Positions 6,871 through 10,558 of a DNA stretch of 10,558 nt are shown here, piece after piece. The stretch is from Armatimonadota bacterium (GTDB taxonomy: Bacteria; Armatimonadota; Armatimonadia; Armatimonadales; Armatimonadaceae). The translations under genes and the position numbers were made by a program. Where the stretch lies: positions 1 through 10,558 of the forward strand of contig JACMIS010000474.1 in assembly GCA_014381035.1 (NCBI GenBank), given 5' to 3'. The notes under the pieces are model-generated. The model was not told the origin of the DNA, searched no databases, and saw only the letters and a program-made list of their open reading frames with translations. Each line of letters starts with the position of its first letter. The first letter of the stretch is position 1.

Positions 6871-6886
6871 TGGCATACTAATTGCT
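6871..6886 (+). promoter_or_regulatory. Predicted sigma54 (-24/-12) promoter of the first paralogue
   Basis: TGGCATACTAATTGCT has the invariant GG and GC separated by exactly 10 bp and matches the sigma54 consensus TGGCAC-N5-TTGCW at all but one of the core positions. If C6885 is -12, transcription starts at 6897, giving a 125-nt leader. No bacterial enhancer-binding protein gene is in the window. Confidence 0.65.
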
Positions 6887-6896
6887 TATCTCACAT

Positions 6897-6926
6897 TTGG
6901 TGCAGAATGGTTTCTGTTTGGTACAG
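6897..6926 (+). repeat. 21-bp-spaced TTGGTRCAG repeat at the predicted transcript start (first paralogue)
   Basis: TTGGTGCAG (6897-6905) is repeated as TTGGTACAG (6918-6926), a 21-bp period (two helical turns). The first copy begins at the predicted +1 and continues as AATGG, identical to the site upstream of the second paralogue. No function is known. Confidence 0.45.
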
Positions 6927-7021
6927 TAAGAATGCTTTCCGGGCACTCTATACGCAGTTCCGAAATGAATCGGTATTTGCTCGTCTGCCCAAATCAAACT
7001 CACTGGAGGAGTAATGTTCAC

Positions 7022-7798
7022 ATGTCAACTACACAGGTGATTTTCAAACCTGGGGGCGTGATAGCACTGGTAGTCGTTGCGGCAGTCATCATCGCGACAA
7101 TCATTGGATTTCGAGGTCGCAATAGTGGTAGCCAACCGGTCAGAGTCCCAGCCGTTGTTGCGGACAAAACCCTGACACCAGACGAGACTGTCAACGAATT
7201 CGGACTAACCGCAGGGGAGGTCAGTGATAAAGAAGTCCTTGCCACCCTCAATGCGGCTCCTGGTCAATCACGAGACTGGCTCTTTTTGGGTCCTCTACTT
7301 TCCGGGAGTACAATAACGGGTGTGACGAACACTGAAAGTGACGCGGCAACGATGCGTAAAATTATCAGTACGTCCTATCTCCCAACAGAATCGAAATACA
7401 AAGCACGTGAAAACTCCCCAGTGACGGTGAATAACGCCACATACCGATGGCGCAAAGCGAAGGGAAGTGCGTTCAATTTCAAGGAGATGTTTACATCGAA
7501 GGAAACACCGTTCTACGCCCTGACTAACGTCGTGGTCTATGGCTATACGACCATTGAAAGCAAGGGAGCGACCGAAAAACGCCTGCGGTTTCGTAGCGAC
7601 GATGGGGCGATTGTATGGATAAACGGACAACAGGTTTATATGGGAGACAAAATCCGTGGGATCGAGACAGGAGAGGACATCATCCCTTTGAAACTGCGAC
7701 CCGGTCGAAATAATGTGCTGGTGAAGGTCGCACAGGGGAGCGGTGGATGGGGAATGTCCTTCCATATAGAAGATATGTCTGCGAAGACTCAGCCTTAA
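7022..7798 (+). CDS. Membrane-anchored protein with PA14/galactose-binding-like ectodomain (paralogue A)
   Basis: A 258-residue protein of unknown function. After VIFKPGG (7-12) a hydrophobic segment (~13-30) followed by RGR predicts a single signal anchor with the C-terminus outside the membrane. A variable linker (31-80) leads to a conserved ectodomain (82-251): RDWLFLGPLLSG, then TSYLPTE.KYKA, YRWRK, NVVVYGYTTIES, and LRFRSDDGAIVWINGQQVY, ending NNVLVKV...GGWGMSFHIED. The GP..., SDDG.xVW.NG and LVKV..G.WG.S motifs match a PA14/galactose-binding-like beta-sandwich common in extracellular proteins; sugar binding is inferred only. ATG 7022 is chosen because GGAGGAG ends 10 nt upstream; an ATG at 7014 is out of frame. 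A predicted sigma54 promoter precedes the gene. No lipobox or sortase motif is seen. Confidence 0.82.
   Translation: MSTTQVIFKPGGVIALVVVAAVIIATIIGFRGRNSGSQPVRVPAVVADKTLTPDETVNEFGLTAGEVSDKEVLATLNAAPGQSRDWLFLGPLLSGSTITGVTNTESDAATMRKIISTSYLPTESKYKARENSPVTVNNATYRWRKAKGSAFNFKEMFTSKETPFYALTNVVVYGYTTIESKGATEKRLRFRSDDGAIVWINGQQVYMGDKIRGIETGEDIIPLKLRPGRNNVLVKVAQGSGGWGMSFHIEDMSAKTQP
7544..7605 (+). repeat. 62-bp tract identical to paralogue B (copy in A)
   Basis: These 62 bp are identical to 8534-8595, including all third positions, while the flanking codons differ at many wobble positions. The third paralogue differs at numerous silent sites in the same stretch. The tract encodes YTTIESKGATEKRLRFRSDD. 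The pattern fits recent gene conversion. Confidence 0.75.
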
Positions 7799-7877
7799 AA
7801 GGTCTCACGCGACTCTCAGATGGCATGCAATGACATCCGCGAAAGTGAACACTGGGTCTTTGATGCATTTTTTTGGA

Positions 7878-7893
7878 TGGCACGCTACTTGCA
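7878..7893 (+). promoter_or_regulatory. Predicted sigma54 (-24/-12) promoter of the second paralogue
   Basis: TGGCACGCTACTTGCA matches the sigma54 consensus TGGCACG-N4-TTGCW at every specified position, with GG and GC 10 bp apart. If C7892 is -12, transcription starts at 7904, 120 nt before the ATG. An imperfect palindrome, GATGGCAT-GCA-ATGACATC (7819-7837), about 70-85 nt upstream of that start, is a possible activator site but has no counterpart before paralogue A. Confidence 0.78.
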
Positions 7894-7903
7894 TTATTTT
7901 GTG

Positions 7904-7933
7904 TTGGTGCAGAATGGCTACCTTTTGGCGCAG
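7904..7933 (+). repeat. 21-bp-spaced TTGGYGCAG repeat at the predicted transcript start (second paralogue)
   Basis: TTGGTGCAG (7904-7912) recurs as TTGGCGCAG (7925-7933), again 21 bp apart. The sequence TTGGTGCAGAATGG is identical to that at 6897-6910, and both begin at the predicted sigma54 start point. At the equivalent place before paralogue C, a diverged form CTGGTGCTATATGG is found at 8878-8891. Confidence 0.45.
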
Positions 7934-8023
7934 AGCAGTTTCTGCGAAACACTTTGCCCCGCAACGAAATAGCGGCAGAGCGATAAATGGTTCCAGACAG
8001 AAAAAATTCAGGAGTGTGATTCT

Positions 8024-8776
8024 ATGTCGAGTACGCAGGTAGTTTTCAAACCTGGTGGCGTGGCTGCCTTGGTAGTGGTTTTCGCAACGATTATAATCGT
8101 CAGTCTCGTCGGACTCCGAGGGCGGAACGCCAGTAGTACGTCTGGCGCGGCGGTTGGCGCGGTGGCCGTCACCCCGGTCGTCGATGATGTTCCCATAACG
8201 GGACCGGAACTTGAGGAGAGGAAATTCCTTGCGAACCTCGATGCTACGCCTGGTCAGAAGCGGAACTGGCTTTTTCTCGGACCGTTATTATCCGGAAGTA
8301 ATATCACGAACGTCGAGAACACCAAAGATGACGAAGCGAAGATGCGAGAGATCATCGGGACCTCCTACTTACCCACCGAGGCGAAGTACAAGGCACACGA
8401 AAACTTACCCGTTACAGTGAATAACGCCACCTATCGCTGGCGAAAAGTGACGGGGAGTGCGTTCGATTTTAAGGACATGTACGCCTCGAAGACAATGCCG
8501 CGCAGTGCGATGACCAACGTCGTCGTTTATGGTTATACGACCATTGAAAGCAAGGGAGCGACCGAAAAACGCCTGCGGTTTCGTAGCGACGATGGAGCGA
8601 TTGTCTGGATCAACGGACAGCAAGTGTATATGGGGAATAAAATTCGCGGCGTCGAGATAGAGGATGTTATCCCGGTACAACTGCGCCCCGGACGTAACAA
8701 CGTTCTGGTAAAGGTCGGGCAGGGCAATGGTGGTTGGGGGATGTCGTTCCAGGTAGAAGATGCTCCTGAGAAGTAG
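8024..8776 (+). CDS. Membrane-anchored protein with PA14/galactose-binding-like ectodomain (paralogue B)
   Basis: A 250-residue paralogue of the genes at 7022 and 8980. It has the same plan: VVFKPGG (6-12), a hydrophobic anchor (~13-31) followed by RGR, an Ala/Val-rich unalignable linker (35-75), then the conserved ectodomain (79-246) with NWLFLGPLLSG, TSYLPTEAKYKA, YRWRKVTGSAF, SDDGAIVWINGQQVY (188-202) and GGWGMSFQVED. Shared anchor and ectodomain with a free-running linker suggest that only the tail is functionally constrained. AGGAG lies about 9 nt before the ATG. The near-perfect sigma54 promoter 130 bp upstream indicates that the gene is transcribed separately rather than only by read-through. 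In the C-terminal third it resembles paralogue C (IEDVIP, VGQG), except for a 62-bp tract identical to A. No enzyme motif is seen. Confidence 0.82.
   Translation: MSSTQVVFKPGGVAALVVVFATIIIVSLVGLRGRNASSTSGAAVGAVAVTPVVDDVPITGPELEERKFLANLDATPGQKRNWLFLGPLLSGSNITNVENTKDDEAKMREIIGTSYLPTEAKYKAHENLPVTVNNATYRWRKVTGSAFDFKDMYASKTMPRSAMTNVVVYGYTTIESKGATEKRLRFRSDDGAIVWINGQQVYMGNKIRGVEIEDVIPVQLRPGRNNVLVKVGQGNGGWGMSFQVEDAPEK
8534..8595 (+). repeat. 62-bp tract identical to paralogue A (copy in B)
   Basis: The partner of 7544-7605, identical at every base. Immediately upstream the two genes differ at several wobble positions (for example GTGGTCTATGGC against GTCGTTTATGGT), and downstream the similarity drops again. 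Confidence 0.75.
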
Positions 8777-8979
8777 CCGCCCTGAAACGCGCCCGGTTGT
8801 CCCTCTGCGCATCCGATGCTGGTTAAGACCCATTGGAGCGTGCTTTAAGTATGCCAGTATTCTGTGTTATTTTACTTCTGGTGCTATATGGTTCATAATG
8901 TACGCATTGCTCGCCCCTCCGGCAAGGGTTGCCTCCTGCTGGATCATGATCTACAAAGTTACATTAAGGAAAGTGTTCT

Positions 8980-9705
8980 ATGACGAGTACGCGTATTATC
9001 TTCAAGCCTGCGGGTGTGATCGCCCTCTTGTTGCTGTCAGCAATCGTGGTGACCGTTTTCATTTTCAGCCTTCAAGGGCGCTCTAAAAACAGTGCCGCAG
9101 TTGGGAAAGTATCAAGCACTCGTAATACGAATGGTGTCCAGGAACCGATGCAGGATGAGTTACGTCTGGTTCGTCTTAATGAGACCCCTGGTCAGTCAAG
9201 GGACTGGCTCTTTCTGGGTCCGCTCCCGTCCGGGAGTACGATTCCCGATGGGGCAATGACCGAGGAAAATAAGGCCCGGATGCGCCAGATCATCGCTACG
9301 TCCTACCTGCCCACCGAAGCGAAGTACAAGGCACGTGCGGACGTGCCGGTGACCGTGAACAAAGTAACCTACCGCTGGCGCAAGGTGACGGGAAGTGCCT
9401 TTAATTTCGTTGAAATGTTTGCGCAAGGTTCCCAGACTCCCCCCTTGACCAACGTGGTCGTCTACGGATACACGACTATCGAGAGCAAGTCGGCGACCCG
9501 AAAACGTCTGCGTTTTCGCAGTGATGACGGGGCGATTGTCTGGATAAACGGGCAACAGGTTTATATGGGGAACGAGATCCGCGGTGTTGATATAGAGGAT
9601 GTTATCCCTATCGATCTGCGACCGGGTCAGAACAATGTTCTGGTAAAGATCGGGCAGGGGACTAACGGTTGGGGGATGTCGTTCCACCTGGAACCGATGC
9701 TGTAA
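8980..9705 (+). CDS. Membrane-anchored protein with PA14/galactose-binding-like ectodomain (paralogue C)
   Basis: A 241-residue paralogue, the most diverged of the three. The anchor reads IIFKPAG (6-12), with Ala in place of Gly, then a hydrophobic run (~13-31). The linker is short and polar (33-68). The ectodomain (74-237) keeps DWLFLGP, TSYLPTEAKYKA, YRWRKVTGSAFNF, SDDGAIVWINGQQVY (181-195) and NGWGMSFHLE. AAGGA lies 9 nt before the ATG. Unlike A and B, no good sigma54 promoter is found in the 203-bp gap: at the aligned place TGCCAGTATTCTGTGT (8852-8867) has lost the -12 GC. It may use another promoter or depend on read-through from B, after which no terminator is visible. Function unknown; extracytoplasmic location is inferred from the anchor. 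Confidence 0.82.
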   Translation: MTSTRIIFKPAGVIALLLLSAIVVTVFIFSLQGRSKNSAAVGKVSSTRNTNGVQEPMQDELRLVRLNETPGQSRDWLFLGPLPSGSTIPDGAMTEENKARMRQIIATSYLPTEAKYKARADVPVTVNKVTYRWRKVTGSAFNFVEMFAQGSQTPPLTNVVVYGYTTIESKSATRKRLRFRSDDGAIVWINGQQVYMGNEIRGVDIEDVIPIDLRPGQNNVLVKIGQGTNGWGMSFHLEPML

Positions 9706-9855
9706 AATACCTGCTTGTGTACAGGTTAGCACCCCGGCGGGTGGCATTCGGTCGGTACGAAATACGGTATAACAGATGCTGAACGAGCGACGGTTCCGTT
9801 GCGCGATCTATAGCGAACCTTTTTGTTTATCGTGCCCGTTCCGCTACAACATGCC

Positions 9856-10356
9856 ATGATTATTCGCGAAGAGCAACATTCGGACATCGAATCCATAACC
9901 CGCGTTACCGATTCCGCCTTCGCCAACAAGGCATACAGTTCAGGCACGGAGTCATTTATCATTCATGCGTTGCGTGCGGAGGGTGCGTTAAGCTTATCGT
10001 TAGTCGCGGAGACGGACGGGCAAATCGCCGGTCATGTCGCCTTTTCGCCGGTGACGATCTCCGATGAGAGTGCGGACTGGTACGGGTTGGGTCCCGTAGC
10101 CGTTTTGCCGGAACTTCAGAAGCGGGGCATAGGAAAAGCCCTTATTCGGGAGGGGTTAAACCGGTTAAGATCGCTGGGGGCGCAGGGTTGCGTTCTCTTG
10201 GGTGATCCGAACTATTACACACGCTTTGGCTTCGCCAACACCCCCGACCTGATCCTGGAAGGCTTCCCCCCGGAATATTTTCTCGCGGTGCCGTTCGCGG
10301 ATCGTACAGCACAGGGGACGGTGCTTTTCCACCCGGCTTTCTCCGCTCACGAATGA
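9856..10356 (+). CDS. GNAT-family N-acetyltransferase, YhbS-like
   Basis: A 166-residue GNAT protein. It begins MIIREEQHSDIESITRVTD, the usual first strand and helix of this group. Motif A is at ~78-100: GLGPVAVLPELQKRGIGKAL, in which QKRGIG (88-93) is the acetyl-CoA pyrophosphate loop. Motif B follows with CVLLGDPNYYTRFGF (112-126), the pattern seen in YhbS-type proteins. The family transfers an acetyl group from acetyl-CoA to an amine; the acceptor cannot be predicted. The start at 9856 is chosen by family alignment; earlier in-frame TTG (9823) and GTG (9832) codons exist, and none of the three has a clear Shine-Dalgarno. It is 150 bp downstream of paralogue C, so it probably has its own promoter, and it is followed by a strong hairpin. 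Confidence 0.88.
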   Translation: MIIREEQHSDIESITRVTDSAFANKAYSSGTESFIIHALRAEGALSLSLVAETDGQIAGHVAFSPVTISDESADWYGLGPVAVLPELQKRGIGKALIREGLNRLRSLGAQGCVLLGDPNYYTRFGFANTPDLILEGFPPEYFLAVPFADRTAQGTVLFHPAFSAHE

Positions 10357-10376
10357 TGCCATGACCAGTGCGGTGA

Positions 10377-10412
10377 GGAAGCCTCACTCTCGTGATGGAG
10401 AGTGAGGCTTCC
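10377..10412. terminator. Strong hairpin between convergent GNAT and prolyl oligopeptidase genes
   Basis: GGAAGCCTCACTCTC (10377-10391) and GAGAGTGAGGCTTCC (10398-10412) form a perfect 15-bp stem with a 6-nt loop. It lies between two convergent genes and probably ends both transcripts. Only a short T-rich stretch (CTCTTTGTC) follows on the plus strand. Confidence 0.75.
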
Positions 10413-10425
10413 ACACTCTTTGTCG

Positions 10426-10558
10426 TCAAAACGCGTCGGGGAGATTCATCCCCAGCGAGCGCACCAGAAACGCGTATGTGTCCGCGGTTTGCTCTAACTG
10501 CTTGGAGATCGGCTTCCCTGCCCCGTGTCCCGCTTTGGTCTCGATGCGGATCAGCACC
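10426..10558 (-). CDS. Prolyl oligopeptidase (S9A family), C-terminal fragment
   Basis: The last 43 codons of a minus-strand gene that runs off the right edge, ending with TGA at 10428-10426. The peptide reads [16 protein letters not shown], then [31 protein letters not shown] is the signature around the catalytic histidine of prolyl oligopeptidases, and the following helix matches the end of the alpha/beta-hydrolase domain. The enzyme cleaves short peptides after proline; the serine and aspartate of the triad lie outside the window. The family call is firm for so short a piece because the His motif and the position of the stop both fit. The 3' hairpin at 10377-10412 follows it. Confidence 0.85.
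   Translation of the reverse strand, partial: VLIRIETKAGHGAGKPISKQLEQTADTYAFLVRSLGMNLPDAF

Noticed and set aside
7022..7111. Type IV prepilin reading of the KPGG-hydrophobic N-terminus of the paralogues
   Set aside because: A Gly before a hydrophobic run recalls a prepilin peptidase site, but the Glu at position 5 and the FTLIE-like pattern are absent, and C has Ala-Gly instead of Gly-Gly. A signal anchor is the simpler reading.
7929..7946. Hairpin CGCAGA-6 nt-TCTGCG in the leader of paralogue B as a riboswitch or thermosensor
   Set aside because: It is only 6 bp, overlaps the second 21-bp repeat, and has no counterpart in the leader of A, so there is no support for a conserved RNA element.
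8795..8809. A possible sigma54 site CGGTTGTCCCTCTGCG before paralogue C
   Set aside because: GG and GC are 10 bp apart, but the rest matches poorly and it is about 170 bp from the gene, not in the position conserved before A and B.
9709..9726. ACCTG-CAGGT hairpin after paralogue C as a terminator
   Set aside because: The stem is only 5 bp and no T-run follows.
1..10558. CRISPR arrays, tRNA or rRNA genes, insertion sequences, prophage or toxin-antitoxin genes
   Set aside because: I looked for regular repeat-spacer patterns, transposase or integrase motifs and terminal inverted repeats, and for RNA gene signatures, and saw none.

Overview
The window is bacterial, GC-rich and gene-dense. No 16S or other marker gene is present, so taxonomy is an inference. 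The SARP/BTAD regulator with its 'LPRLRSRKG..LLALL' signature, the DUF3817 protein, a phytanoyl-CoA dioxygenase-family enzyme and membrane-anchored 'GP..SDDG..WG' beta-sandwich proteins together recall Armatimonadota (Capsulimonas-like). Related phyla cannot be excluded.

Layout. (1) Positions 1-703 (-): the N-terminal part of a SARP/BTAD regulator, cut by the window edge, with a pair of 10-bp direct repeats upstream. (2) Positions 946-2588 (-): a two-gene unit joined by an ATGA overlap. It holds a double-length Lrp/AsnC protein of the siroheme-decarboxylase (AhbA/AhbB, NirDL) type and a DUF3817 membrane protein. (3) Positions 2892-4519 (+): an ATGA-coupled pair, a PhyH-family Fe(II)/2-oxoglutarate oxygenase and an SDR oxidoreductase. 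A plausible sigma70 promoter precedes it, with a dyad over the -35 box, and a strong hairpin closes it. (4) Positions 4568-5827 (-): a SnoaL-like protein and an alpha/beta hydrolase. Divergent from them is an XRE/MmyB-type regulator (5951-6754, +), and a perfect 8-bp inverted repeat lies between. (5) Positions 7022-9705 (+): three tandem paralogues of an uncharacterised, single-pass membrane-anchored protein with a PA14/galactose-binding-like ectodomain. The first two have near-consensus sigma54 -24/-12 promoters. Their predicted transcripts start exactly at a shared TTGGTGCAGAATGG sequence, which is partly repeated 21 bp downstream. (6) Positions 9856-10356 (+): a GNAT acetyltransferase, then a strong hairpin, then the 3' end of a prolyl oligopeptidase gene (-).

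How the genes fit together. Blocks 3 and 4 look like small metabolic modules, each with its own likely control site. The most unusual block is the paralogue array: three dispersed transcription units rather than an operon, two of them probably sigma54-controlled, with a mosaic identity pattern that suggests gene conversion. No sigma54 activator gene is in the window. The function of the array is unknown; extracytoplasmic binding, perhaps of carbohydrate, is only an inference from the fold signature.
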